64,000 nucleotides of DNA from Shewanella donghaensis (GCF_007567505.1 NZ_CP041783.1:124001-188000), one strand, 5' to 3'. Numbered from the stretch's first letter, positions 46,338 to 56,976 are shown. Program-made: numbers and translations. Notes: generated by a model from the letters alone, not told the origin.

Positions 46338-47489
46338 ATGAAACAAACAAAGGTTAGTTTAGTAATAGGGTGTTCATTACTGGCACTTAGTAATGTGAGC
46401 TATGCAGATACGGAAATGAAATTTGGTGGTTACGTAAAAGCTGATGTGATGTTCAGCAGTTATGGTAATGGGGCACCAGACTCAGGTAACTTATCTCGAC
46501 AATTTTATGTACCAGGTACTATTTATGGTACAGAAGGTAATGGTAAAGAAGTTGTAGATTTTCAGGCCCGTGAAACGCGATTTAACTTTAAAACCGTCTC
46601 AGACTTTGATGGCCATAAATTATCAGGTTTTATTGAACTTGATTTTATGACTCATTCCGATGGTAATGAGCGAGTATCAAACAGTTACTCACCACGTATT
46701 CGCCAAGCCTTTGTCAGTTATGACAATTGGACGGTGGGTCAAACTTGGACTACTTTCCAAAATCCTGGTGCATTACCAGAAAACTTGGACTTTGTAGGCG
46801 CTGCTGATGGTACTCCGTTTGTGCGTCAGGCAATGGTCCGATATACCAATGGTGGGTTCCAGTTAGCAGTAGAGAATCCTGAAACAACAGTTAACCAGTA
46901 TGAAACCGCAACGAGAGTGACAAGTGGCAGTGGCATGGTTCCTGATGTTGTCGCACGTTATAACTTTAAATCTGAAGGTGGATCAGCTATTTCTGTTGCA
47001 GCTATTTTACGTCAACTTAACGTTGAGAAAAATGTAGGTGCACAAGCTGTGGATTCATCTGAGATGGGTTATGGCGCTAGTATTGCTGGTGTTATTCCTG
47101 TTGGGAATGATGATTTTAAATTCTCAGCAACTTATGGTGAAGGTTTAGGCCGTTATATGGCGCTTAATTACGCTAATGCGGGTAACTTGGATGCATCAGG
47201 TGAGATTCAAACGATTTCATCATATGGTGGTTATGCAGCATATCGTCATTGGTGGAGTGATAAGTGGCGCAGTAGTGTTACTTTTGCAGCGTTTGAAGCA
47301 GATAATGATACGACGCTATCAAGTGATGCTGTGAATTCGAGCTCTTACTCAGGTTACATTAACTTACTTTATTCTCCAACTAAGCCATTAACATTTGGTG
47401 TTGAATATATGTATGCAATGAATGAAAGAGAAAATGGAACTGATGGTGATTTAAGCCGTATCTTATTCTCAGCGAAATATGTTCTATAA
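46338..47489 (+). CDS. DcaP-like outer-membrane porin
   Basis: 383 residues from the ATG at 46338, six bases after GGAG; upstream in-frame starts add 1-14 residues. The signal peptide ends near VSYA/DTEMK. The rest is beta-strand-rich with the features of a 16-strand trimeric porin: KFGGYVKADVMFSSYG at the N-terminus, RQAFVSYDNWTVGQTWTTF and the C-terminal SRILFSAKYVL ending in a hydrophobic strand. DcaP relatives take up dicarboxylates and similar acids. The substrate here is not known. Single gene. Confidence 0.82.
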   Translation: MKQTKVSLVIGCSLLALSNVSYADTEMKFGGYVKADVMFSSYGNGAPDSGNLSRQFYVPGTIYGTEGNGKEVVDFQARETRFNFKTVSDFDGHKLSGFIELDFMTHSDGNERVSNSYSPRIRQAFVSYDNWTVGQTWTTFQNPGALPENLDFVGAADGTPFVRQAMVRYTNGGFQLAVENPETTVNQYETATRVTSGSGMVPDVVARYNFKSEGGSAISVAAILRQLNVEKNVGAQAVDSSEMGYGASIAGVIPVGNDDFKFSATYGEGLGRYMALNYANAGNLDASGEIQTISSYGGYAAYRHWWSDKWRSSVTFAAFEADNDTTLSSDAVNSSSYSGYINLLYSPTKPLTFGVEYMYAMNERENGTDGDLSRILFSAKYVL

Positions 47490-47554
47490 ACAATTGCAAA
47501 TTGTTTGAGTTAAGACATTCATAGACACTATTGTATAAAAAGCTTATAGAAACA

Positions 47555-47588
47555 AAAAAGGGTTAATTCATTGAATTAACCCTTTTTA
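47555..47588. terminator. Bidirectional terminator between the porin and grxA
   Basis: AAAAAGGGTTAATT and AATTAACCCTTTTT form a 14-bp perfect stem. Confidence 0.95.
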
Positions 47589-47640
47589 TTTGTCAGCGAA
47601 AAGTAAAAGCTATTAGCTGATCAACTTTAACAGTGCTTTA

Positions 47641-47901
47641 TTAAGCAAGTAAGTTGTTTTCACGAACATGTTTGTCATATTCAGTGTAACCACCCACATG
47701 AACTTCATCTACGAAGATTTGCGGCACAGTTTCAACTGGTTTACCCACTGTTTTCTCTAAATCAGCTTTAGAAATACCTTCAGCATGAATGTCTACATAT
47801 TTGAATTTGAAATCATCACGTTGTGCAGTTAATTTTTCTGATAATTCAACAGCACGAACACAATATGGGCAGCCTGGACGGCCAAAAATAACAACAAACA
47901 T
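47641..47901 (-). CDS. grxA: Glutaredoxin 1 (GrxA)
   Basis: 86 residues. The active-site CPYC is at residues 11-14 (GRPGCPYCVRA), the cis-Pro segment is TVPQIFVDEVHVGGYTEYDKHV. Length and sequence match E. coli GrxA (85), which reduces ribonucleotide reductase and glutathione mixed disulfides. Monocistronic or followed closely by nothing; radD lies upstream with 72 bases between. Confidence 0.95.
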   Translation of the reverse strand: MFVVIFGRPGCPYCVRAVELSEKLTAQRDDFKFKYVDIHAEGISKADLEKTVGKPVETVPQIFVDEVHVGGYTEYDKHVRENNLLA

Positions 47902-47973
47902 AGTGACTCCTTTTTTTGATTTGACGATTTATACCATAAGTTTTATCTAATTGGTAATGTATCAGTGCGTTGG

Positions 47974-49728
47974 TTAAAAACTGCTATCACTGATTGTTTT
48001 ATATCGGCCTTTATAGTCAAAAAACTTTTCGACTAAATCCCATTTATGTTTCTGTTTCTTTAACAGCAATAAGTCAGGCATTTTGAAGTGCTCAGCATGA
48101 GCAATTAAATCAGCAGGTTTTTTGTATTGAGGATGCTTCATGCCCGGAGTGCGAGAATGAGGGGCGATAAAAATGGCAAATAAGGCTCTGCGCTGAGCTG
48201 GCGTGTCCATATTGAAGTATTCTTTAAAATCATTTGATTCAATATCAAAGTACTGCACCACAAGTTTGCTGTTTTCTTCGATGAGCTGCATTTCTTGGCA
48301 TTTAAACAAATGATGATGTTGAGATGACAATACCTGCTTTAAGCGTTTATCAGGATCAATGAGCGTTGATTGGCAGCTATGGCAAATGCGCGCAGCAATA
48401 TCATTTTCTACGCCGCAATCAGGGCAAGCTTTCGACCGGAATCTAAAGTCACATTGTTGAACACCAGAATTAACAGTGTCTATAAGCCCCTGACAGCGCC
48501 TACCAAAGTGTTCAATGATATCGCCATCATTATCAACTAAACCCCAAAAAGTATTGGCAAACTTGCATACAGGGCAATGCACTTGCACTGGTACGGATTT
48601 ACTATTGGGTTTAGCTTGGCCCACTTCAGGGAAATATAAGTCATAACCGTTGGCCGCATAATCGATCACTAAGCAATCTTGTTTATCAGGTGCTAAGCGT
48701 AAGCCTCGGCCAATCATTTGCTGAAATAAGCTTACAGATGCCGTTGGTCTTAATATCACGATTAAATCCACATGAGGAGCATCAAAGCCTGTGGTTAATA
48801 CCGCAACATTGACAATGAATTTGAGTTTTTGTTGTTTGAACAGACTGATAATGTCGTCGCGCTCAATATGAGGTGTGTCTGCCGTAATAAGCGCGGCATC
48901 ATCATTCAATAATTTAAGGACCTCTTTAGCATGACGAACGGTGGCTGCAAAAATTAATACACCTTTTCGAGAGTTTGCTAACTGCTGTACCTGTTTGATA
49001 ATGGCTGTGGTTGCGCGGCCTTGATGATTGAGTAAATCGTCAACTTCCTTTTGTGGAAATTCACCCGTTTGAGTTGGCGCTATCTGACTAAAATCATATT
49101 GCGCACTCAAGCCGTCAAATAATTTGGGTGCAGTTAAAAACCCTTTTTTAATTAGCGGACGCATCGGTAACTCAAAAATACATTTTTCGAATACCGGTTT
49201 TTCAGCATTACCGATCTTTCCGTGGTAATGGTGACGATAAATCCAGCCTAAACCTAGCCGATAAGGTGTGGCTGTTAATCCTAGTAGCTTTATTTGTGGA
49301 TTAGTCTTTTTAAGGTGGGCTAATAATTGCTGGTACTGGCTGTCTTTATCATTACTGACTCGATGGCATTCATCGATGATCACTAACGAAAATGCCTGAT
49401 TAAATTGCTCCGGTTTTCTTGCCGCTGACTGGACACTGGCTACAACGGTTTTTCCATGGGCTTTCTTTTGATTTAAGCCTGCAGAATAAATATTGGCCTC
49501 TTCGGTCAATAAACCTACTTTTTCAGCATTTTGCGCGACGAGTTCTTTCACGTGGGTGAGTACTAAGACGTTACCACGGGCAATACGCGCTAATTCCGCG
49601 ATAACAATGCTTTTACCAGCCCCCGTTGGTAGTACGAGTACCGCAGAGTCATTAGTTTGCTTAAAATGGCTTACAGCAGCATTGACTGAATCTTGTTGGT
49701 AATCACGTAGTGAAATAGTTGCAGACAT
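47974..49728 (-). CDS. radD: DNA repair helicase-like protein RadD (YejH)
   Basis: 584 residues (E. coli 586). Superfamily 2 helicase motifs: Walker A LPTGAGKSIV (motif I), DEAH-type box IIDECHRV (motif II), GLTATPYRLG (motif III), and motif VI (QMIGRGLRLAPDKQDCLVIDY). A four-Cys zinc region follows (CPVC..., CPDCG...CHSC). RadD limits crossover intermediates and helps RecA-independent repair in E. coli. The radD-grxA order is seen in Shewanella-type genomes; functional linkage is unknown. Confidence 0.93.
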   Translation of the reverse strand: MSATISLRDYQQDSVNAAVSHFKQTNDSAVLVLPTGAGKSIVIAELARIARGNVLVLTHVKELVAQNAEKVGLLTEEANIYSAGLNQKKAHGKTVVASVQSAARKPEQFNQAFSLVIIDECHRVSNDKDSQYQQLLAHLKKTNPQIKLLGLTATPYRLGLGWIYRHHYHGKIGNAEKPVFEKCIFELPMRPLIKKGFLTAPKLFDGLSAQYDFSQIAPTQTGEFPQKEVDDLLNHQGRATTAIIKQVQQLANSRKGVLIFAATVRHAKEVLKLLNDDAALITADTPHIERDDIISLFKQQKLKFIVNVAVLTTGFDAPHVDLIVILRPTASVSLFQQMIGRGLRLAPDKQDCLVIDYAANGYDLYFPEVGQAKPNSKSVPVQVHCPVCKFANTFWGLVDNDGDIIEHFGRRCQGLIDTVNSGVQQCDFRFRSKACPDCGVENDIAARICHSCQSTLIDPDKRLKQVLSSQHHHLFKCQEMQLIEENSKLVVQYFDIESNDFKEYFNMDTPAQRRALFAIFIAPHSRTPGMKHPQYKKPADLIAHAEHFKMPDLLLLKKQKHKWDLVEKFFDYKGRYKTISDSSF

Positions 49729-49824
49729 AAATTTTATTGAATGACTTATGAGTAAACTTAATTATGAAGCTCACTTTAGCATGAATATATAAATTGAATG
49801 TAGCGACAACAAAATGATTTAACT

Positions 49825-49850
49825 TAAAAAAAGCCCCCAATTAAGGGGGC
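49825..49850 (-). terminator. Terminator of acs
   Basis: GCCCCC and GGGGGC pair around AATTAA; on the minus strand a T-run follows. Confidence 0.92.
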
Positions 49851-49937
49851 AACGAGATTCTGGTTAGGAATGCTCAGGGTGGTAAGGGGGTCGAAAACTT
49901 TTAACTAATCACCAATTACAAGTTCACTGAAACAAGC

Positions 49938-51890
49938 TTATTCCGTTTTATTCAAACGTGCTTCAATCAGGGTATCAATCACTGCAGGATCAGCAAGGGT
50001 TGAAGAGTCACCTAAGTTTGTCACTTCATTGGCGGCAATTTTACGTAAGAATCTACGCATAATTTTGCCCGAACGTGTTTTAGGTAAGCCGCCAGCCCAC
50101 TGAATTAAATCAGGTGTAGCGAGTGCGCCAATTTCTTTGCGAACCCACTGACGCAATCCTTGGCGTAATTCTTCAGTTTCTTCAACGCCATTAATTAACG
50201 TCACATAAGCATAGATACCTTGACCTTTGATGTCATGGGGGTAACCCACTACTGCGGCTTCAGCAACTAGCTCATGTGAAACGAGGGCACTTTCAACTTC
50301 TGCAGTGCCTAGGCGGTGACCTGATACGTTAATAACGTCATCGACACGGCCAGTAATCCAATAATAGCCATCTTCATCACGACGAGCACCGTCACCTGTA
50401 AAGTACATGCCTCTAAAGGTTTTAAAGTAAGTTAAGGCAAAACGATCGTGATCGCCGAATACGGTACGCATTTGGCCAGGCCAAGAATCGAGAATAACCA
50501 AGTTACCATCTACAGCGCCCTCAAGAATGTTACCCATGTTATCGACTAACGCAGGTTGCACACCAAAAAATGGACGCGTAGCAGAACCGGGTTTGGTATC
50601 GATTGCACCGGGCAATGGGCTAATTAAAATGCCGCCAGTTTCAGTTTGCCACCACGTATCCACAATAGGGCATGACTCATGGCCAATCACTTCGTTATAC
50701 CAGCGCCAAGCTTCAGGGTTAATTGGTTCACCCACAGAGCCCATTACGCGTAACGAACTGCCATCGAAATCGCTAAACGGCTCTTTTCCCTCAGCCATTA
50801 ATGCACGAATTAATGTCGGAGCCGTATAAAGAATGTTCACTTTATGGCGGTCAATCATTTCGCCTAAACGAGAAGGGCCAGGAGAATTAGGCACGCCTTC
50901 ATGAATAAGTACAGTGGCACCATTGGCTAGAGGACCGTAAACCATGTAAGAGTGACCAGTAATCCAACCTACATCAGCAGTACACCAGTAAACTTCACCT
51001 TCTTTGTAATCAAAGACATATTCGTGAGTCATTGAGGCGTAAACCATATAACCACCAGTGGTGTGTAAGACACCTTTAGGGTTACCTGTTGAGCCAGAAG
51101 TGTATAAAAGGAATAGCGGGTCTTCTGCACCCATCTCTTCAGGTTGGCAATGCTCTGATGCATTTTTTACTAGATCGCTCCACCAAACATCGCGGCCTTC
51201 AACCCAGTCGATATCGCCGCCAGTTCGATTAAGTACAATGACTTTTTCAACGCAATCTACATCAGGGTTGTTAAGTGCTTCATCAATACTGCGTTTAAGT
51301 GGAATTTTACGTCCACCGCGAACGCCTTCATCAGCAGTAATCAGTACTTTTGATTTTCCGTCAATGACACGAGATGCGATTGAATCAGGGGAGAAACCAC
51401 CAAAGACGACAGAATGGATGGCGCCTATACGAGCACAAGCCAGCATAGCAACAGCAGCTTCTGGCACCATAGGCATATAAATTGTGACGACATCGCCTTT
51501 ACAAACACCTTGGCTACGCAGTGCATTGGCAAATTTACATACGTCGGTATGTAATTCTCGGTAGGTGATTTTACGCTGCTCATTGGCATCGTCACCTTCC
51601 CAAATAATCGCAACTCGGTCGCCATTATTTTCTAAATGACGATCTAAACAGTTAGCAGAAGCGTTTAATGTTCCGTCATAAAACCAGTTGATAGACAGAT
51701 TATGATCGTCAAATGAGGTATCTTTAATTTTGGTATAAGGCTTTATCCAATCGATGCGCTTACCGTGTTCTCTCCAAAAACCGTCTGGGTTTACCACAGA
51801 TTCTTGGTACATTTTGGTGTATTGATCGTTGTTTACCAGTGCATTGTCGGCGAAATCTGCTGGTACTTTATAGAGAGACTGCGAGCTCAT
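49938..51890 (-). CDS. acs: Acetyl-CoA synthetase
   Basis: 650 residues from ATG at 51890 (AGGGAAG upstream); E. coli Acs is 652. A TTG at 51923 would add eleven residues. ANL-superfamily landmarks: [12 protein letters not shown] (P-loop), the motif [28 protein letters not shown] and the catalytic [11 protein letters not shown] (Lys that is regulated by acetylation). It activates acetate to acetyl-CoA, via acetyl-AMP. It is divergent from a CrbS-type sensor kinase, known to control acs in Vibrio. Confidence 0.97.
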   Translation of the reverse strand: MSSQSLYKVPADFADNALVNNDQYTKMYQESVVNPDGFWREHGKRIDWIKPYTKIKDTSFDDHNLSINWFYDGTLNASANCLDRHLENNGDRVAIIWEGDDANEQRKITYRELHTDVCKFANALRSQGVCKGDVVTIYMPMVPEAAVAMLACARIGAIHSVVFGGFSPDSIASRVIDGKSKVLITADEGVRGGRKIPLKRSIDEALNNPDVDCVEKVIVLNRTGGDIDWVEGRDVWWSDLVKNASEHCQPEEMGAEDPLFLLYTSGSTGNPKGVLHTTGGYMVYASMTHEYVFDYKEGEVYWCTADVGWITGHSYMVYGPLANGATVLIHEGVPNSPGPSRLGEMIDRHKVNILYTAPTLIRALMAEGKEPFSDFDGSSLRVMGSVGEPINPEAWRWYNEVIGHESCPIVDTWWQTETGGILISPLPGAIDTKPGSATRPFFGVQPALVDNMGNILEGAVDGNLVILDSWPGQMRTVFGDHDRFALTYFKTFRGMYFTGDGARRDEDGYYWITGRVDDVINVSGHRLGTAEVESALVSHELVAEAAVVGYPHDIKGQGIYAYVTLINGVEETEELRQGLRQWVRKEIGALATPDLIQWAGGLPKTRSGKIMRRFLRKIAANEVTNLGDSSTLADPAVIDTLIEARLNKTE

Positions 51891-51954
51891 ATGGCTTCCC
51901 TTTGTCAAAATTTGCGTTATCAAAGTATCCTCTGCATGAGGATGTGAACTCCAT

Positions 51955-51968
51955 TAGACCTTGGTCTA
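51955..51968. promoter_or_regulatory. Palindrome in the acs-crbS intergenic region
   Basis: TAGACC-TT-GGTCTA is a perfect 14-base palindrome. It lies about 65 bases from the acs start and 109 from the kinase start, where an activator of acs could bind. A CrbR-type regulator is an inference. Confidence 0.5.
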
Positions 51969-52076
51969 GTTTTAAAATATCCTTAATATTTAGATCGTTG
52001 CGCATGTTAGCATGACAAACAAATAACGTTGTTTTATTGCGTAATTAATAAACAAAAAATAACAAAAGAGATCGCT

Positions 52077-55000
52077 ATGAATTTAACCTTAGTCGTTGCT
52101 GTCATTGCAATTTGCTATGTGTCATTACTGTTTATACTTGCGTGGGGCGCTGAACGTTGGTTTAGTAAGATCACCAAAAAAGTTCAAGTATGGATATACG
52201 GCTTAAGTCTAGCGGTTTACTGCTCATCATGGAGCTTCTTAGGCACAGTTGGTCAATCTGCAAACGATTTGTGGTCTTTTCTACCGATTTATCTCGGACC
52301 CATTTTAGTATTTACCCTCGGTTTTGGGGTATTACGTAAAATGGTATTAGTGTCAAAAGCACAAAATATCACCTCGGTTGCCGATTTTATTGCTGCGCGA
52401 TATGGCAAATCTCAAACCCTAGCTGCCATCGTTACTTTAATCGCACTTTTCGGCATCATGCCCTACATCGCATTGCAGCTTAAAGCGATGGTATTCAGTC
52501 TCAATTTATTCCAACCAGAACAATTACCTATAAACGATGCTAGTGTGCCTATGGTAATGACATTTATTCTCGCTATCTTTGCTATTTTGTTTGGCACTCG
52601 TAAACTGGATGCCACAGAACATAACCCAGGCATGATGGTCGCCATTGCGTTTGAATCATTAATTAAATTAGCTGCTTTTCTTATTGTTGGTGTCGTAATC
52701 ACTTACGGATTTTTTGATGGTTTTACTGACATATGGCAGCAAGCAGCTGAAAAAGATCTGATTAAAAATGAAACGTTAAATATCGGTGGTTTCTTGCCAA
52801 AAATGATTGTCGGTATAGCCGCCTTTATGTGCATGCCAAGGCAGTTCCATGTGATGGTGGTGGAATGCGCCGAAGAAAAAGTATTGAACAAAGCCCGCTG
52901 GATATTTCCACTGTATTTAGCCATGTTCGGATTATTTGTTGCGCCGTTAGCTCTCGCTGGAAAGTTATTGCTTGGCGATACCGTCGCAGCAGATACTTAT
53001 GTGATTAACTTACCCTTAGCACTTGATCAGCCTGTACTTGCCGTTATCGCACTGTTAGGTACGCTTTCAGCCGCGACAGGCATGGTAATTGTTGCCGTAG
53101 TGACGATTAGCGTCATGATCAGTAATGAATGGTTAGTGCCATTCATGCTGCGCTCAGGAAAAATCAGCGGAACTAACTTTAACCAGTTTGCTCGGTTCCT
53201 ATTAAATGCGCGCCGCTTAGCCATTGTCATCATTCTGGGGTTAGGCTACTTAAGTTACCTTTTACTTGGCAATAATGAGTCCTTATCTCATCTTGGGCAG
53301 CTATCCTTTGGCGCTTTCGCGCAATTAGCGCCGGCACTACTTGGTGGCTTATATTGGAAGTATGGTAACCGCTCAGGGGTATTCTTAGGGTTAGCGGTTG
53401 GTTTTTCATTGTGGTGTTATATTTTATTTGAAGGCAGTGTTGGCTCCAGTGGTGATACGGGTTTACTCGCATCAATAACGCCACAGGTGGATGACACATT
53501 ACTTGCGCTGCTGGCGAATGTGACCTTTTATATATTGGGCTCGTTATGGTTTAGAGCTGGCGTAGCTGAACGTATTCAAGCCAGTAACTTTATTAATCCA
53601 GGTGTCAGTAAAAAACAGACCAATCGCAAACACACCGCAATTTCACAGCAAGATCTATTGATACTTGCCAGCCGCTTTGTCAGTCCTACTCGTGCATATG
53701 AAAGTTTTAGTCAATACTCCCCTGAAGCTGTCCGCAGTGATTCTTGGCACAAAGTCGCTGATGAAGCGCTTGTGTCTCACACTGAGCATATGCTTGCCGG
53801 TGTCTTAGGGGCTTCCAGTGCGTCCTTGGTGATGGATTCAGTACTTCAAGGGCGTGATTTAGCCCTCGATGAAGTGTTTAGTTTGGTTGATGAAGCCTCA
53901 TCAAAAATCATTTTAAGCCAAGATATGTTACGCGGCGCCATTGAACATGCTTACGAAGGCATGAGCGTGGTAGATAAAGACTTGAGTCTAGTGGCATGGA
54001 ACTTCAAATACTCTGAGCTTTATGATTACCCCGAGGGGTTTTTACAACAAGGGATGCCAATTAGCGAGGTGGTGCGCTTTAATGCTGCTAGAGGCTATTG
54101 TGGTGAAGGAGACATTGAAACCCAAGTGGATATTCGTGTGCAACATATGCGCAATGGCACCGAACATATTTCTGAGCGACAACGTCGAGATGGCAAAGTC
54201 ATTAAGATTCAAGGTAACCCCATGCCGGATGGTGGTTTCGTGATGACCTTTACTGATATTACGCAGTACCGCAAACAAGAGAAAGCCTTAATTGAGGCCA
54301 ATGAAACCCTTGAAAGCCGCGTAAAAGAACGTACTTACGAGCTTGCAATGTTGAACAGTGAATTGCTCGAAGCTAAAGCTCAAGAAGAAATGGCCAATGC
54401 CTCTAAAAGTCGATTTCTTGCCGCGGTAGGCCATGATTTAATGCAACCGCTTAATGCAGCAAGGTTATTTACTGCCTCATTAGCGCAATACCCCAATTTA
54501 GATCAAGAAGGTAAAACTACCTTGTCGCACATTAATAATTCACTGCGCACCGCAGGGGAGTTATTAACTGATTTACTGGACATTTCAAAACTCGATTCTG
54601 GCATGGTTGATGTTAATCGCCGTGACTTTGCTATTGCTGACTTACTCAATGGACTGGCAGTAGAATTTGATGCCATGGCAAAAGATAATCAAATCCGCTT
54701 TAACATGATCCCATGTAATGCCACTGTCAATTCTGATTTATCATTGTTAAGACGAATTTTGCAAAATTTCTTAACTAATGCTTATCGCTATGCAAAAGGT
54801 GGCAAGGTGTTAATGGGCTGCCGCCATCGTGGTAAGTTCTTAGAAATCCAAGTACTTGATACGGGTTGTGGTATTGATGAAAATGAAACTGAAGAAATTT
54901 TTAAAGAGTTTAAGCGTTTAAATAACCCAAGTAGTCAAAATGTCAGTGGCCTAGGGCTGGGGTTAGCGATTGCCGATAGGATTAGTAAAGTGCTTGATCA

Positions 55001-55487
55001 TCAAATATTGCTATCGTCCAAATTAGGGCAAGGGTCTGTTTTTTCAATCATAGTGCCATTAGGTGAAACTGTGAGCGTAAAGTCAGTTAATCCAGTGCCG
55101 TCACTAACCCAACCTTTAGCGGGGGTAAAAGTGCTTTGTATCGATAACGAAGAAGCCATTCTTGCAGGGCTTGAAAGTTTACTCACGCGCTGGAAATGTG
55201 AGGTTATCTGTGCGACTGATTTGGCTGATGCCCGAATAAAGCTAGGGTTAAAAGGCGTGGCTCCAGATATCGTATTGGCCGATTATCATCTAGATAACGA
55301 TCAAAATGGTGTCGATGCTATGGATGGTATTCGTTCTCGATATGGCGAACATTTACCTGGTATCTTGATAACGGCTAATACCAACAAAGATTTAGTTGAC
55401 GATGTTCAAAAGCGCGGGTATCACTATATGGCTAAAATGATAAAACCTGCCGCTTTGCGGGCGTTAATATCCAGTTTAGTTAAATAG
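52077..55487 (+). CDS. crbS: CrbS-type hybrid histidine kinase with SLC5 transporter domain
   Basis: 1136 residues from the ATG at 52077 (AAGAG six bases upstream; a TTG at 52029 adds 16). Order: N-terminal Na+/solute symporter (SLC5) module of about 12-13 helices (residues 3-500), a STAC-like linker, a PAS domain (LSLVAWNFKYSELYDYPEG), a coiled coil, HisKA with phospho-accepting His786 (AVGHDLMQPLNAARLF), HATPase (FLTNAYRYAKGG, GLGLGLAIADR) and a receiver with Asp1069 (LADYHL). In Vibrio CrbS controls the acetate switch by activating acs. The cognate LuxR-type regulator is not in this window. Confidence 0.87.
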   Translation: MNLTLVVAVIAICYVSLLFILAWGAERWFSKITKKVQVWIYGLSLAVYCSSWSFLGTVGQSANDLWSFLPIYLGPILVFTLGFGVLRKMVLVSKAQNITSVADFIAARYGKSQTLAAIVTLIALFGIMPYIALQLKAMVFSLNLFQPEQLPINDASVPMVMTFILAIFAILFGTRKLDATEHNPGMMVAIAFESLIKLAAFLIVGVVITYGFFDGFTDIWQQAAEKDLIKNETLNIGGFLPKMIVGIAAFMCMPRQFHVMVVECAEEKVLNKARWIFPLYLAMFGLFVAPLALAGKLLLGDTVAADTYVINLPLALDQPVLAVIALLGTLSAATGMVIVAVVTISVMISNEWLVPFMLRSGKISGTNFNQFARFLLNARRLAIVIILGLGYLSYLLLGNNESLSHLGQLSFGAFAQLAPALLGGLYWKYGNRSGVFLGLAVGFSLWCYILFEGSVGSSGDTGLLASITPQVDDTLLALLANVTFYILGSLWFRAGVAERIQASNFINPGVSKKQTNRKHTAISQQDLLILASRFVSPTRAYESFSQYSPEAVRSDSWHKVADEALVSHTEHMLAGVLGASSASLVMDSVLQGRDLALDEVFSLVDEASSKIILSQDMLRGAIEHAYEGMSVVDKDLSLVAWNFKYSELYDYPEGFLQQGMPISEVVRFNAARGYCGEGDIETQVDIRVQHMRNGTEHISERQRRDGKVIKIQGNPMPDGGFVMTFTDITQYRKQEKALIEANETLESRVKERTYELAMLNSELLEAKAQEEMANASKSRFLAAVGHDLMQPLNAARLFTASLAQYPNLDQEGKTTLSHINNSLRTAGELLTDLLDISKLDSGMVDVNRRDFAIADLLNGLAVEFDAMAKDNQIRFNMIPCNATVNSDLSLLRRILQNFLTNAYRYAKGGKVLMGCRHRGKFLEIQVLDTGCGIDENETEEIFKEFKRLNNPSSQNVSGLGLGLAIADRISKVLDHQILLSSKLGQGSVFSIIVPLGETVSVKSVNPVPSLTQPLAGVKVLCIDNEEAILAGLESLLTRWKCEVICATDLADARIKLGLKGVAPDIVLADYHLDNDQNGVDAMDGIRSRYGEHLPGILITANTNKDLVDDVQKRGYHYMAKMIKPAALRALISSLVK

Positions 55488-55552
55488 TCACTTTTGAAAG
55501 GTGATGAGGCATTTATAATTATCTATTAAATGATTTATGCAAAGGATGAGCA

Positions 55553-56155
55553 ATGATAAAGGTCTATGGTGATGAGAAATCAGGTAACTGTTACAAGATA
55601 AAATTAACCTTGTCTTTGCTCAATATTGACTATCATTGGCATGCCATAGATTTAATGGCGGGTGAAACTAAAACTGATCAATATTTGGCTAAAAATCCTC
55701 ATGGTAAATTACCGATAATTGAGCTGGATGATGGTAGAGTATTGGCAGAATCTAACGCTATTATTGGTTATTTGGCCGCTAATTCATCATTAATACCCAC
55801 TGACGAATTTGAAAAAGCGTTAATGTATCAGTGGTTATTCTTCGAGCAATACTCCCATGAACCTTGTATTGCAGTGGCGAGGTTTATTCAGCTCTATCAA
55901 GGTATGCCAGCAGAACGTTTAGCAGAATATGAGTCATTACATGTTACAGGGGCTGGTGTACTGACATTGCTGGACAATCATCTTGTTGATCATCGATTTA
56001 TGATAGGACAACAATTTACTTTGGCAGATATAGCACTGTACGCCTACACACACGTAGCTCATGAAGGGGGATTTAATTTAGCTTCTTATCCCAATATTCA
56101 GCAGTGGTTAGCTAATGTAGAGCAGCAGTCTGGTTTTATTGGAATGTTTGATTAA
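55553..56155 (+). CDS. Glutathione S-transferase family protein
   Basis: 200 residues. The N-terminal thioredoxin-like half contains GNCYKIKLTLSLLNIDYHWH and the glutathione-binding LPIIELDDGRVLAESNAIIGYL (conserved cis-Pro and ESxAI). The C-terminal all-helical half has the FTLADIALYAYTHVA N-capping box. The family conjugates or detoxifies electrophiles; the substrate is unknown. It starts 65 bases after the kinase gene without a clear terminator between, so co-transcription is possible. Confidence 0.9.
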   Translation: MIKVYGDEKSGNCYKIKLTLSLLNIDYHWHAIDLMAGETKTDQYLAKNPHGKLPIIELDDGRVLAESNAIIGYLAANSSLIPTDEFEKALMYQWLFFEQYSHEPCIAVARFIQLYQGMPAERLAEYESLHVTGAGVLTLLDNHLVDHRFMIGQQFTLADIALYAYTHVAHEGGFNLASYPNIQQWLANVEQQSGFIGMFD

Positions 56156-56191
56156 TAATTCTTTAGCTCAATGACAATTTAGTAAAACTCA

Positions 56192-56674
56192 TTAACCATT
56201 TTTCGATGTTCTGTTCAGCATTCCAGTGGCAAGCTTAACAATATGGTTAAAGACATAAAAGCCACTGTCACTGAGTATTTTAATGTCTTTACCAAAGCTA
56301 CTTAGCTTTTCAACACTGTCTTTAATATCACTTGAGGTCGTCTCTACATTTACTCTCAAATCATCAGCTAGGGCATCACGAATTTCAGTAATGGTTTTTT
56401 CAGGTGCTGACTTTTGTTGGTTTACCATAATGGCTATAGGGACTAATGTTAAAAGACTATTAAGAACAACCATTAGCCAAGCTTTGTTAGCATAGTGGCT
56501 TAAGTCAGCTATATATAAAAAGATAGCAATATTTGCCGAAAGTAATGTTAAAGCAGCAAGTACAATGGCGATAACAACAAGTGCCGCTAACTTTTTTTGT
56601 TTCTTTAAATTAAGAGCTATTAAGCTTTTTTCAATGGCATACAACATCTGCATTTTTTCAATTTGAAGATTCAT
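56192..56674 (-). CDS. Small membrane protein, unknown
   Basis: 160 residues from the ATG at 56674, which follows GAGG by seven bases; a TTG just before is ignored. An N-terminal basic helix precedes two hydrophobic helices (about residues 30-53 and 65-85), then a soluble helical tail with heptad-like pattern and charged residues, ending in a short amphipathic segment. No family is recognised. It is convergent with the GST gene and upstream of tRNA-Ser, on the opposite strand. Confidence 0.6.
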   Translation of the reverse strand: MNLQIEKMQMLYAIEKSLIALNLKKQKKLAALVVIAIVLAALTLLSANIAIFLYIADLSHYANKAWLMVVLNSLLTLVPIAIMVNQQKSAPEKTITEIRDALADDLRVNVETTSSDIKDSVEKLSSFGKDIKILSDSGFYVFNHIVKLATGMLNRTSKNG

Positions 56675-56802
56675 CAAAAGACCTCATGATGTATTTATTT
56701 TTTAAAGTATTACCAATAGGTTAGTTCATAACCTGTGATTATTGAATTAATGACCAAAGTGTTTTTTTTATCAGCAGTTAATCAATAAGTTGAAATTAGG
56801 GA

Positions 56803-56831
56803 TTTACAGCAGCCGTGGGTTGTCATATTAT
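56803..56831 (+). promoter_or_regulatory. Promoter of tRNA-Ser
   Basis: -35 TTTACA (56803-56808), 17-base spacer, -10 TATTAT (56826-56831), GC-rich discriminator TCGCGGCG, then the tRNA 11 bases after the -10. Confidence 0.7.
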
Positions 56832-56842
56832 TCGCGGCGTTC

Positions 56843-56933
56843 GGAGAGATGGCAGAGTGGTCGAATGCACCGGTCTTGAAAACCGGCACGGGTTTATAGC
56901 CCGTCTAGGGTTCAAATCCCTATCTCTCCGCCA
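56843..56933 (+). tRNA. tRNA-Ser(TGA)
   Basis: 91 bases with encoded CCA. Acceptor GGAGAGA/TCTCTCC, anticodon stem CCGGT/ACCGG with loop CTTGAAA giving TGA, a long variable arm (class II, characteristic of serine) and T-loop TTCAAAT. Confidence 0.97.
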
Positions 56934-56946
56934 TATTTAAGACGAA

Positions 56947-56976
56947 AGGCTCATCAGAAATGATGAGCCTTTTTTC
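56947..56976 (+). terminator. Terminator of tRNA-Ser
   Basis: AGGCTCATCA and TGATGAGCCT pair around GAAA, followed by TTTTTT. Confidence 0.93.

Noticed and set aside
51058..51480. 140-residue plus-strand open frame antisense to acs
   Set aside because: Lies fully inside acs on the other strand and shows only the composition expected from a mirrored coding frame.
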